A DNA stretch of 64,000 bases, taken from positions 1 through 64,000 of the forward strand of contig NZ_JADEWZ010000014.1 in NCBI RefSeq assembly GCF_015207425.1, in the 5' to 3' direction. Every line of letters begins with the position of its first letter. The first letter of the stretch is position 1. Source of the DNA: Lusitaniella coriacea LEGE 07157. Lineage in GTDB: Bacteria; Cyanobacteriota; Cyanobacteriia; Cyanobacteriales; Spirulinaceae. Positions 19,012-26,508 of the stretch are shown here, one piece after another. The position numbers were made by a program, and so were the translations under genes. Below the pieces are notes generated by a model. It was not told the origin of the DNA, did not search any database, and was given only the letters and a program-made list of their open reading frames with translations.

Positions 19012-19788
19012 ATGCACTACCAACGTTTTTTCAGTATTAGTATTTTTCACGAATATTATCGCAACAAAATTTGTTCGGATTTTTCGATCGAACCGACTCA
19101 ATTGTGCTGGAAACTGATTCGCGGTCATCGCTTGATTTTGAAAAACACGGCGAATGGTTTGTTGATGTTAATGCCAGTGGATGAGGCGCAAAATCCAAGG
19201 TTTCCGTTGGAAAAAAATATAATATTCACTTTTCTTTTGAAGTTAAAAAATCCAACGTTTGCGAGTATTACAAGCCTCGAACCGGACTACCGCACGAACC
19301 TCTATACTTTTAGCAATCAAACCTTGACAGAGCCAGGGATAGCAACGCTTTCTCCCGCAATCCTTCAACGCGAAAAGGCGGAGCAAAATAATGCTTTTGC
19401 GATTGTTGAAATTCACAATAACGCTTCTCTGGAAGAAAGCGAATTTCAGATTAAATTTTCTGCGAAAGAACAATGTTGGAAATACTATTTAATTGCCAGT
19501 ACAAACGGTCAATCCGCTCCTTTTTCGATTCAAGATAAAAATTCGGAAATTAAATTTATTCAAACCGAAATCGAGACGCGCGATCGCGTGGTAGAAGAAA
19601 TTCAGCATCGATTTCCCAACAGCCAACCCTATTTATTTCAATCGGAAACCCCCATTCCCTGTCAGGAAGCGGGACGGCAAAATATTCAACTGTTGAAACA
19701 AGGACAAACCAAACCTTGGATTCCCCATCTTCCCAATCCACCCAATCAGCATGGCACGCAAGTTATAAATGCGCTCGAAGACGTGTAA
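19012..19788 (+). CDS. Uncharacterised protein of the CIS operon
   Basis: 258 residues, unrecognised. It begins MHYQRFFSISIFHEYY and contains predicted beta-rich segments (LIRGHRLILKNTANGLLMLMPVD; IIFTFLLKLKNP) with a Pro/Gln-rich C-terminus (HLPNPPNQHGTQVIN). No signal peptide or membrane segment is seen. It lies between the cap (10 bases upstream) and sheath (18 bases downstream) genes, so it is almost surely co-transcribed with them. My recollection is that genes of this kind follow Pvc16 in some other CIS loci, but no role is established. A sheath- or cap-associated structural part is only a guess. Confidence 0.7.
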   Translation: MHYQRFFSISIFHEYYRNKICSDFSIEPTQLCWKLIRGHRLILKNTANGLLMLMPVDEAQNPRFPLEKNIIFTFLLKLKNPTFASITSLEPDYRTNLYTFSNQTLTEPGIATLSPAILQREKAEQNNAFAIVEIHNNASLEESEFQIKFSAKEQCWKYYLIASTNGQSAPFSIQDKNSEIKFIQTEIETRDRVVEEIQHRFPNSQPYLFQSETPIPCQEAGRQNIQLLKQGQTKPWIPHLPNPPNQHGTQVINALEDV

Positions 19789-19806
19789 TTTTTGAAGGAG
19801 AAAAGA

Positions 19807-21498
19807 ATGCCAACTTACAAAACCCCTAACGTTTACGTTGAAGAGGTTTCAACCCTTCCCCCCTCTGTCGTTCCCGTGGCGACGGCAATTCCGGCTTTTA
19901 TCGGCTGCACGGAAAAAGCCGGGGAGAATAACGAATATCGCAACTCGCCGATTCGCGTTAGCTCGCTCTTGGACTACACCACGATCTTCGGCGATGCTTG
20001 CGCGACCAATTTCACCGTTACGCTAGATGAAAACGAGCAGATTTCGCAGATTGTCACTGAGGACGATTCGAGCGTTACCCCAGCGTATTTGATGTACTAT
20101 ACGCTGCGCCTGTTCTTTGAAAATGGCGGGGGATCTTGCTATGTCGTATCGATTGGAGACTATAGCACAAAACCCAACAAAGACCAATTTGTAGCGGGGT
20201 TAGCCGCAATTCGCAAAGAAGACGAACCCACGCTACTTCTGTTAACCGATGCCGTTAACCTGCCGAACAGTACTGACTACTACGACTTGTGTCAAAGCGT
20301 TCTGCGGCAATGTAACGATTTGAAGGATCGATTTGCCATTTTTGATATTTTGGCGCGCGATCGCGATACAAATGGCATTGGGGACGACTTTAGGAACGGA
20401 ATTGGCACCGAATACCTCAAATATGGTGCGGCATACTATCCCTACTTACAAACCTCCCTCAACTACCATTACACGGATGATTCTGTCGCGATCGACGGAC
20501 TCTCAGATGTTAATGGTTCCGCAAGCGATACTATCGGCGAATATCTCACCGGTGAAAATGGTCTTCTCGTCACTTACAATGGCGCTCAATCCGACAATCC
20601 TCAACTCAGAATTACCGTCACCACTCGCCAAGATATTGCAGTGGAATTAGAGAACAATAACGGGTTGGTTATTCGATTGCCGAGTGGGGGAGCAACTGTC
20701 ACCGACATTTTGGCAACTTCTACCGGGGTTGGCAGTTACAGTCTGGCAGCAAGTGGAACGGGTGCGGCAACCATTGATACGGCGTTAGAGACAACACCTC
20801 TCACCTACGCGACAGAACCCTCCGGCAACGCTTCTCCCACCCTCGGAGATGCCAGCATTAAAACATCAAAAACAGCACTCTACAACACCATCAAAACCGC
20901 TCTCAGTACCCTGCGTATTGTAATGCCTCCGAGCGGCGCGATCGCGGGAGTTTATGCCAAAGTCGATCGCGAACGGGGGGTTTGGAAAGCACCCGCAAAC
21001 GTCAGTTTAGCCGCAGTCATTGGTCCTACGATCAAAATTAATAACGAAGAACAAGAATCGCTAAATATTGACCCCACTGCGGGGAAATCAATCAACGCCA
21101 TTCGCAGTTTTACCGGCAAAGGAACCTTGATTTGGGGAACTCGCACCCTCGCTGGAAATGATAATGAATGGCGATATATTCCCGTTCGGCGGTTATTTAA
21201 CCTGATTGAAGAATCGATTCAAAAAGCCACTGCTTTTGTCGTATTTGAGTCGAACAATGCGATTACTTGGCTCAAGGTTAAAACGATCATTGAAAGTTAC
21301 CTCGATGGACTTTGGAGGCAAGGTGCTTTGGCAGGAGCCACCCAACAAGAAGCCTATTTTGTAAAAATTGGATTGGGACAAACCATGACTGAACTCGATA
21401 TTTTGGAAGGTCGTATGATTGTCGAAATTGGCGTATCGGCGGCTCGTCCTGCGGAGTTTATTATCTTGAGGTTCTCCCATAAATTACAGCAAATTTAG
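19807..21498 (+). CDS. CIS contractile sheath protein
   Basis: 563 residues from the ATG at 19807, which is preceded by GAAGGAG at the right spacing; a TTG 15 bases upstream overlaps that site and is rejected. The N-terminus MPTYKTPNVYVEEVSTLPP.....VATAIPAFIGCTEKA is typical of phage-type sheath proteins. The C-terminus has the conserved sheath fold (AFVVFESNNAITWLKVKTIIESYLDGLWRQGALAG ... DILEGRMIVEIGVSAARPAEFI). Between them are larger surface domains with a Thr/Ser/Gly-rich insertion (about residues 225-350). The sheath contracts to push the inner tube through a membrane. Only one sheath gene is present, whereas Afp and PVC have several. Confidence 0.95.
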   Translation: MPTYKTPNVYVEEVSTLPPSVVPVATAIPAFIGCTEKAGENNEYRNSPIRVSSLLDYTTIFGDACATNFTVTLDENEQISQIVTEDDSSVTPAYLMYYTLRLFFENGGGSCYVVSIGDYSTKPNKDQFVAGLAAIRKEDEPTLLLLTDAVNLPNSTDYYDLCQSVLRQCNDLKDRFAIFDILARDRDTNGIGDDFRNGIGTEYLKYGAAYYPYLQTSLNYHYTDDSVAIDGLSDVNGSASDTIGEYLTGENGLLVTYNGAQSDNPQLRITVTTRQDIAVELENNNGLVIRLPSGGATVTDILATSTGVGSYSLAASGTGAATIDTALETTPLTYATEPSGNASPTLGDASIKTSKTALYNTIKTALSTLRIVMPPSGAIAGVYAKVDRERGVWKAPANVSLAAVIGPTIKINNEEQESLNIDPTAGKSINAIRSFTGKGTLIWGTRTLAGNDNEWRYIPVRRLFNLIEESIQKATAFVVFESNNAITWLKVKTIIESYLDGLWRQGALAGATQQEAYFVKIGLGQTMTELDILEGRMIVEIGVSAARPAEFIILRFSHKLQQI

Positions 21499-21537
21499 AG
21501 GGAAGCAGTCAGCCATCAGCCCAGATATTTAGTTCGT

Positions 21538-21622
21538 GTCGGGTGGGTAATGCCGCAATTTGATAAACATCTCTATTGTTAGCTTTTATATTAGCCGCAA
21601 CCCACCAAGATCGAAGTTTTCA
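21538..21622. repeat. Dispersed intergenic repeat, copy 2, between CIS sheath and tube genes
   Basis: This segment opens GGGTGGGTAATGCCGCAATT and closes AACCCACCAA, so its ends form a partial inverted repeat. It matches 7576-7660. Lying in a 200-base gap inside the CIS operon, it would be transcribed and could fold in the mRNA. Confidence 0.65.
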
Positions 21623-21696
21623 AGCACCTTAAGATAGAGCTTCGCAATCAGATCTAAATCAATTGCTAAAACCTTCACAAATCAGGAGAAAAAACA

Positions 21697-22161
21697 ATGG
21701 CAACTTCAGTCGAAGATATCAAAAACAAATATCCGATTCCCGTCTTTTATTATCGAGTGACGATTGGTGGCGACGACTCAATTGCTTTCTCGGAAGTATC
21801 GGGTTTGAGCATTCAGTACGAAACCATCACCTATCGGGATGGACTGAGCTACAAAGATGGTGCTAAACATATGCCGGGATTGGGGAGTCCTATCAACCTT
21901 ACCCTACAAAAAGGGATTGTTAAATCGGATAGCTATTTATTGGATTGGATTAATACTATCCGTTTAAATACAGTTGAAAAGCGAGATGTTCGGATCGATT
22001 TACTCAATGAAAATGGGGAAGCAACTGTTTCCTGGACGGTAAAAGATGCCTTTCCGACGAAGTTGGATGCACCCTCTTTTAATGCCACCAGTAGCGAAGT
22101 TGCAATTGAAAGTTTGGAACTGATGGCAAATTCCTTAGAAATTTCCAATCCAGCACTTTAA
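21697..22161 (+). CDS. CIS inner tube protein 1 (T4 gp19-like)
   Basis: 154 residues, with AGGAGAAAAAAC before the ATG. The tube-fold pattern is clear: YRVTIGGDDSIAFSEVSGLSIQYETITYRDGLS near the start, then INLTLQKGIVKSDSYLLDWI, then the closing strand VAIESLELMANSLEI. This is the Afp1/Pvc1 class that stacks into the hexameric inner tube. The 198-base space before it, containing a repeat, separates it from the sheath gene on the same strand. Confidence 0.94.
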   Translation: MATSVEDIKNKYPIPVFYYRVTIGGDDSIAFSEVSGLSIQYETITYRDGLSYKDGAKHMPGLGSPINLTLQKGIVKSDSYLLDWINTIRLNTVEKRDVRIDLLNENGEATVSWTVKDAFPTKLDAPSFNATSSEVAIESLELMANSLEISNPAL

Positions 22162-22274
22162 TTTGCCTCCATTTGATTGGGAGTATAAAGACTTGGAGTG
22201 ATGAGGAGTCGGGGAACACGAAGATATTTCTACTCCTTCTGCCTCCTGCCATCTGCCTTCACCAATGACTAAAT

Positions 22275-22757
22275 ATGAGCGATTCTTTCCCTATCCCAGC
22301 CATTTCTTTGACCAAAAATCCTCCGGTTGGATTTTCCTTCATGGTTACATTTTTAATTGGAGGATTTGTCCCAAACCCTTTAGATATTAGGTTTCAGAGA
22401 GTGTCGGGAATCTCGTCAACAATGGAGACAACAGAAATTAGAGAAGGAGGAGAAAATCTCTTTTCATTGCGTTTGCCAACGCGGATGACCTACGGAAATT
22501 TAGTCCTAGAACGGGGAATGGTGATTGGTTCTTCTCTCAATATTGAGTTCAATTTAGCCATGAGTACGATGAGTTTTCAACCGGGGAACGTACTGGTGAT
22601 GTTGCTCAATGCTAAGGACATTCCTATCGCCAGTTGGCTTTTTCAAGAAACCTATCCTGTAACATGGTCTGTTTCCGATTTGGATGCCAATCAAAGTTCA
22701 ATTGTTATTGATACGATGGAACTCGCTTATGCTAGGTTGCAAAGTTTGAGAATTTAA
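22275..22757 (+). CDS. CIS inner tube protein 2 / tube initiator (T4 gp19-like)
   Basis: 160 residues, a diverged paralogue of the preceding tube protein. It has PPVGFSFMVTFL, FQRVSGISSTMETTEIREGGEN, LPTRMTYGNLVLERGMV and a C-terminal strand SSIVIDTMELAYARLQSL. The R-EGGEN and LERG motifs are those of the Afp5/Pvc5 subtype, which usually sits at the baseplate end and joins tube to hub. The 113-base spacer before it contains CTGCC-type short repeats only. Confidence 0.92.
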   Translation: MSDSFPIPAISLTKNPPVGFSFMVTFLIGGFVPNPLDIRFQRVSGISSTMETTEIREGGENLFSLRLPTRMTYGNLVLERGMVIGSSLNIEFNLAMSTMSFQPGNVLVMLLNAKDIPIASWLFQETYPVTWSVSDLDANQSSIVIDTMELAYARLQSLRI

Positions 22758-22776
22758 CGCAATTGAGAGTTAAGAA

Positions 22777-22941
22777 ATGACCGTTGAAATTAGAGAATTA
22801 ATCATTCGCACCACCATTGTTGGTAATGCCGGAAACCCTGACAGTTCTAGCGCTCAAGAGGGTTCTGGAGGCGATCGCGCGATCGTTGCGGCTTGTGTCG
22901 CACAGGTTTTGAAAATCCTAGAACGGAAAAAAGAACGATGA
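22777..22941 (+). CDS. Small DUF5908-like protein of the CIS operon
   Basis: A 54-residue protein that is easily missed. It starts MTVEIRELIIRTTIVGN, the signature of DUF5908 proteins, which occur in CIS loci between the tube and LysM genes. The C-terminus is a basic helix (VLKILERKKER). The start lies 19 bases after the tube-2 stop, and its TGA overlaps the next gene's ATG by 4 bases (ATGA at 22938-22941), implying translational coupling. Its role is unknown; an assembly factor or chaperone for the neighbouring LysM protein is a guess. Confidence 0.85.
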   Translation: MTVEIRELIIRTTIVGNAGNPDSSSAQEGSGGDRAIVAACVAQVLKILERKKER

Positions 22942-23660
22942 ATGTATTAGGTTATCTGCGGGGTAAAACCTTAGAAAAACTCAAAATCGTTGCTTACCTC
23001 AATCCAGAACGGAACGGAATATTTCCCGACACCTACGAGGTGATGTTTAACCCTGAGTCCTACTCTTTTTCCTACACCAACGATTATCAAAAATATCAGG
23101 GAATCAATACCAGTGGGAGGACGGCTCGTTACAATTTAACGCGATCGCGGCAACTTTCTTTAAAATTGATTCTCGACGATTCTAGCGCGACTGCGGGCTT
23201 ATTTGCGGGGCTTTCTGCGGTGGGTCCTTTCCCCAGAACAACAGTGCGCGATCGCGTGGAGGAGTTTCTAGACTTCACAACCCGCATGGATGGGAACATT
23301 CACGCACCTCGATATCTGCGTCTCGAATGGGGCGATTTGCTGTTTGACTGTCGATTAGAATCGGTTAATGTCAGCTATACCCTATTCAGTCGCAGTGGAA
23401 TTGCAATTCGAGCAGAACTCGATACAGTTTTTATTGAAGATATTGAAGAGTCAAAACGTCTCAAGCAAGAAAATAAAAGTTCGCCCGACTTAACACATAC
23501 TCGAACGATCGCGAGTGGAGATAATCTACCCTTAATGGCAAATCGTATTTATCAAGACCCCAAGTACTACATTAAAGTGGCAAAAGCCAATCAATTGAAC
23601 AATTTTAGAAAACTGAAACCTGGAACAAGCATAAAATTCCCTCCGATAAAAAGCGATTAA
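22938..23660 (+). CDS. CIS LysM-type tube/hub protein (Afp7-like)
   Basis: 240 residues from the ATG at 22938. The N-terminal domain has YEVMFNPESYSFSYTNDYQKYQGI, the CIS tube-like fold typical of Afp7/Pvc7. The C-terminal 50 residues form a LysM-like module (TIASGDNLPLMANRIYQDPKYYIKVAKANQLNNFRKLKPGTSIKFPP). In T4 terms it corresponds to gp53-like LysM proteins that clamp the baseplate around the hub. It is coupled to the DUF5908 gene by a 4-base overlap. The 82-base gap that follows holds a palindromic repeat. Confidence 0.93.
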   Translation: MNVLGYLRGKTLEKLKIVAYLNPERNGIFPDTYEVMFNPESYSFSYTNDYQKYQGINTSGRTARYNLTRSRQLSLKLILDDSSATAGLFAGLSAVGPFPRTTVRDRVEEFLDFTTRMDGNIHAPRYLRLEWGDLLFDCRLESVNVSYTLFSRSGIAIRAELDTVFIEDIEESKRLKQENKSSPDLTHTRTIASGDNLPLMANRIYQDPKYYIKVAKANQLNNFRKLKPGTSIKFPPIKSD

Positions 23661-23689
23661 TTTTTCCGATAAAAATAGTGAAATCTTAT

Positions 23690-23713
23690 GTAGGGTGGGC
23701 ATTACCCACCAGC
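23690..23713. repeat. 24-bp palindromic dispersed repeat, before the spike gene
   Basis: GTAGGGTGGGCATTACCCAC and CAGC: the halves GGTGGG and CCCACC invert around a short centre. Further copies lie at 25992-26015 and 26462-26485 (opposite orientation) and 44723-44746. Three of the four copies are at gene junctions inside the CIS operon. Confidence 0.85.
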
Positions 23714-23742
23714 TAAGGGTTTAGTTTTAAAATGAAAATCCA

Positions 23743-25443
23743 ATGACTGGTGTTATCACTGCAACAATCTTTAGCAAAAGTCCCAACTCAACCCAAAAAG
23801 TTGAGATGGATGCCACATACGAACTACTTTATATTGACATTTTAAAAGAAGTCAATCGCATTCCTACGGCTGAAATTACACTGATTGATGGTGATGTCAC
23901 AAAAAGAGAATTTAAAGTTAGTAATTCAGATTTTTTTGCACCCGGTCAAGAAATTGAAATTCAACTTCGCTATGAAAGCAATAGTCAAAATGAAACAGTT
24001 TTCAAGGGAATTATTATTAAGCATAGCGTTCGAGCCACATTGAATCAATCTTGTCTCAATCTTTATTTAAAAGACGCTGCAATTAAGTTGATACAACAAA
24101 GAAAAAATGCTGTTTTCCCAAAAAAGCAAGGCGACACAATCACAGACAAACAGATTATTGAAGAGATTATTAAATCCAATCAATTACAACTCGGTGAGAT
24201 TGCTGAAACTGAAACCGAACACCTGGAAATGGTGCAATTTTATTGTACGGATTGGGACTTTATTTTATCGCGAGCAGAAGCAAATAGTCTTTGGATAATT
24301 GTTAACGATGGCAAAATATCAGCAATGTCCCCCGAACTCCTGGAAACCGATCTTCGAGGTAGCGTTCTCTTAAAAGCTGAATACGGTCTAACAACGCTGT
24401 ACGAATTTGAGATGGAGGCGAATATTCAAGATCAATATAGTGTTGTGCAAAGTCAGGCGTGGGATATTAAAGAACAGAAATTATCGAAAGTTATCAAAGC
24501 CAAAGATGACTATCCGCTTCAAGGAAACCTAAAGCCAAAAAAATTAGCAACGGCAATTGGTGCAGACAGTTTTGATTTAATTGCTGGCGGCGAATTAGTT
24601 CCCCAAGAATTACAGGCGTGGGCAGATGCGAAAATGAATAAAACTCGTTTATCTATGCTGAGAGGACGAGTCAGCGTTCCGGGTTTTGCTGGTATTAAAC
24701 TAGGGGATGTAATAGAAATTGCTGGCATTAGCGATCGCTTTAATGGCAGAACTAGAGTAACGGGAATTCGCCATCAAGTGAGTGAAGATGGGTGGCAAAC
24801 AGACGTACAATTTGGTTTATCTGCAACTTGGTTTTCTCAAAATAAAGATATTATTGATACCCCCGCATCGGGCTTAGTGCCAGCAATTAATGGGTTGCAA
24901 ATTGGGATTGTCGAGCAATATCTTGAAGACCCTCAGAAAAAGCTGAGAGTGCGGGTTAGAGTTCCAGCATTAGCGAATGCAGTAAACACAGAAGGTGGGG
25001 TAGTTTGGGCGCGATTGGCGGCTTTAGATGCAGGGAAAGAAAGAGGAACGTTCTTTCGACCAGAATTAGGAGATGAAGTTGTTTTGGGGTTTCTTGACGA
25101 CGACCCCAGACAAGCAATTGTTTTAGGGTCAATGTATAGCGAAAAAAATGCTGTACCTTGGACAGTTACGGAAAAAAATAATGAAAAAGGGATTATTACC
25201 AGGAAGAAGCTTAAATTGTTTTTCAATGACGAAGACGATAAGGAATCAATAATAATTGAAACGCCAAAAGGGAATACAATTATTCTGAGCGACAAGGAAA
25301 ATGAAGGCATTCAAATTCTCGATCAAAACAAAAACACCGCTATCATGAATTCTGATGGAATTCAACTGATTAGCGATAAAGATATAACGATTAAAGCCAA
25401 AGGAAATATTACTCTTGAAGGAAAAGAGATTGATATTAAGTAA
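23743..25443 (+). CDS. CIS central spike protein (VgrG/gp27-gp5-like, Afp8)
   Basis: 566 residues. The N-terminal 350 residues match the gpD/gp27 part of VgrG-like spikes (YELLYIDILKEVNRIPTAEITLIDGD; VFKGIIIKHSVRATLNQSCLNLYLKDAAIKLIQ). An OB-fold (about 380-475) follows, with GIVEQYLEDPQKKLRVRVRVP and GDEVVLGFLDDDPRQAIVLGSMY. The C-terminus is a short needle of beta-repeat type (DKDITIKAKGNITLEGKEI). A trimer of this protein forms the puncturing hub beneath the tube. There is no extra C-terminal effector domain. Confidence 0.94.
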   Translation: MTGVITATIFSKSPNSTQKVEMDATYELLYIDILKEVNRIPTAEITLIDGDVTKREFKVSNSDFFAPGQEIEIQLRYESNSQNETVFKGIIIKHSVRATLNQSCLNLYLKDAAIKLIQQRKNAVFPKKQGDTITDKQIIEEIIKSNQLQLGEIAETETEHLEMVQFYCTDWDFILSRAEANSLWIIVNDGKISAMSPELLETDLRGSVLLKAEYGLTTLYEFEMEANIQDQYSVVQSQAWDIKEQKLSKVIKAKDDYPLQGNLKPKKLATAIGADSFDLIAGGELVPQELQAWADAKMNKTRLSMLRGRVSVPGFAGIKLGDVIEIAGISDRFNGRTRVTGIRHQVSEDGWQTDVQFGLSATWFSQNKDIIDTPASGLVPAINGLQIGIVEQYLEDPQKKLRVRVRVPALANAVNTEGGVVWARLAALDAGKERGTFFRPELGDEVVLGFLDDDPRQAIVLGSMYSEKNAVPWTVTEKNNEKGIITRKKLKLFFNDEDDKESIIIETPKGNTIILSDKENEGIQILDQNKNTAIMNSDGIQLISDKDITIKAKGNITLEGKEIDIK

Positions 25444-25543
25444 AGCAAGGAAAAACTTGAAAGTCCCTTACTGATGTTGGGTTTTATTCTTAAACTCAAT
25501 CTACAAATTTCAAAGATTAGCCAAAGTAAGATTTAGAAGACAA

Positions 25544-25957
25544 ATGACAGTAAGTAATTCATTTCTAGGAACGGGTTGGAGTTTTCCTCCAGAGTTTCAG
25601 CACGAAACGGGTCAGGTTGCAATGGTTTCTGATGAAGTGGATATTGCACAGAGTTTGGAAGTTATTTTATCTACGCGATTGGGGGAACGATTAATGTACC
25701 CCAATTTTGGGTGTGAGTTGAGCCAATTTTTGTTTGAGGAAGTTCGACAAGGAACGATTACAAGTATTAAGGGAATTGTTTCTGATGCGCTGCTCTATCA
25801 CGAACCTAGGATTAAAGTCGAGCGTATTTCTATTTCTGAGAGCGAACAGAAAACGGGACTATTATTAATTAGCATCGACTATCTCATTAGAGCCACAAAT
25901 TCGAGGTTTAATCGCGTTTATCCGTTTTATCTGAATGAGGCAACGATCGCGCGATGA
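25544..25957 (+). CDS. CIS baseplate wedge protein, gp25/GPW-like (Afp9)
   Basis: 137 residues. The pattern matches gp25: GTGWSFPPEF near the start, VDIAQSLEVILSTRLGERLMYPNFGCELSQFLFEEV (the gp25 lysozyme-like fold core with the R-GER-M-P-FG motif), then RVYPFYLNEATI at the end. gp25 proteins nucleate sheath assembly on the baseplate. It stands in the expected position between spike and tip genes, 100 bases after the spike gene; a palindromic repeat follows. Confidence 0.94.
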   Translation: MTVSNSFLGTGWSFPPEFQHETGQVAMVSDEVDIAQSLEVILSTRLGERLMYPNFGCELSQFLFEEVRQGTITSIKGIVSDALLYHEPRIKVERISISESEQKTGLLLISIDYLIRATNSRFNRVYPFYLNEATIAR

Positions 25958-25991
25958 CCCAATTATTAATTGATAATAGTACCAAGTTAAT

Positions 25992-26015
25992 GCTGGTGGG
26001 CATTGCCCACCCTAC
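25992..26015. repeat. 24-bp palindromic dispersed repeat, before the tip gene
   Basis: GCTGGTGGGCATTGCCCACC and CTAC: an inverted-orientation copy of the element at 23690-23713, with a perfect GGTGGGCA / TGCCCACC stem. It ends 19 bases before the ATG of the PAAR-like gene, close enough to affect ribosome access in the mRNA. Confidence 0.85.
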
Positions 26016-26033
26016 TCCTATATGAGTATTTAG

Positions 26034-26456
26034 ATGACCGATTTTATTCTGATTGATAGCGATAAAGTAAAGTTTAACCCTGCGGTTGCTTTGGCGACGG
26101 TGGTGGTTAGCGACGGTGCGTTAACAGGAAGTGGTAAGGCGACGTTTAAAGGTAAAAAGGTATGTGTTGAGGGAGATGAAGGAAATGTATCTGTGCCGGG
26201 ATGCGCTTATACGATGGGGTCTTTTTCTACGCCAGGAACGGGAACTTTAAGTATTGATTCGCTGGGAAAAGATCAAGTTGCAATGAAGACAAAGTGTGAG
26301 GGAAAAGCGATGTTATTAAAAGGGAGTTTGTTTGTTGCAAAGTTTGCAGTTCAACAGCCTGCAATCGATCCGTCTACGGGTTCTCCCGATCCTAATAAGG
26401 AGTATTTGGGAAATGGGACGTTTGAAACCAATAATGATAAATGGAAAGGGACTTAA
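26034..26456 (+). CDS. CIS spike-tip protein, PAAR-like (Afp10)
   Basis: 140 residues with a beta-hairpin-rich, Gly/Thr/Val-rich sequence: VKFNPAVALATVVVSDGALTGSGKATFKGKKVCVEGDEG, then VPGCAYTMGSFSTPGTGTLSIDSLGKDQVAMKTKCEGKAMLLKGSLF. This resembles the conical PAAR-like tips of CIS loci, and cysteines at three sites could bind metal. The position between gp25-like and J-type genes supports this. I do not see the exact PAAR triplets, so the assignment is by pattern and context. The C-terminal 25 residues look flexible. Confidence 0.75.
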   Translation: MTDFILIDSDKVKFNPAVALATVVVSDGALTGSGKATFKGKKVCVEGDEGNVSVPGCAYTMGSFSTPGTGTLSIDSLGKDQVAMKTKCEGKAMLLKGSLFVAKFAVQQPAIDPSTGSPDPNKEYLGNGTFETNNDKWKGT

Positions 26457-26461
26457 GTAAC

Positions 26462-26485
26462 GCTGGTGGGCGTTGCTCACCCTAC
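26462..26485. repeat. 24-bp palindromic dispersed repeat, before the baseplate J-type gene
   Basis: GCTGGTGGGCGTTGCTCACC and CTAC: third CIS-operon copy of the element, slightly degraded in the right arm. It starts 6 bases after the PAAR-like stop codon and ends 24 bases before the ATG of the next gene. Confidence 0.8.
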
Positions 26486-26508
26486 TAGATAGATTTATAT
26501 TAAAAAAA

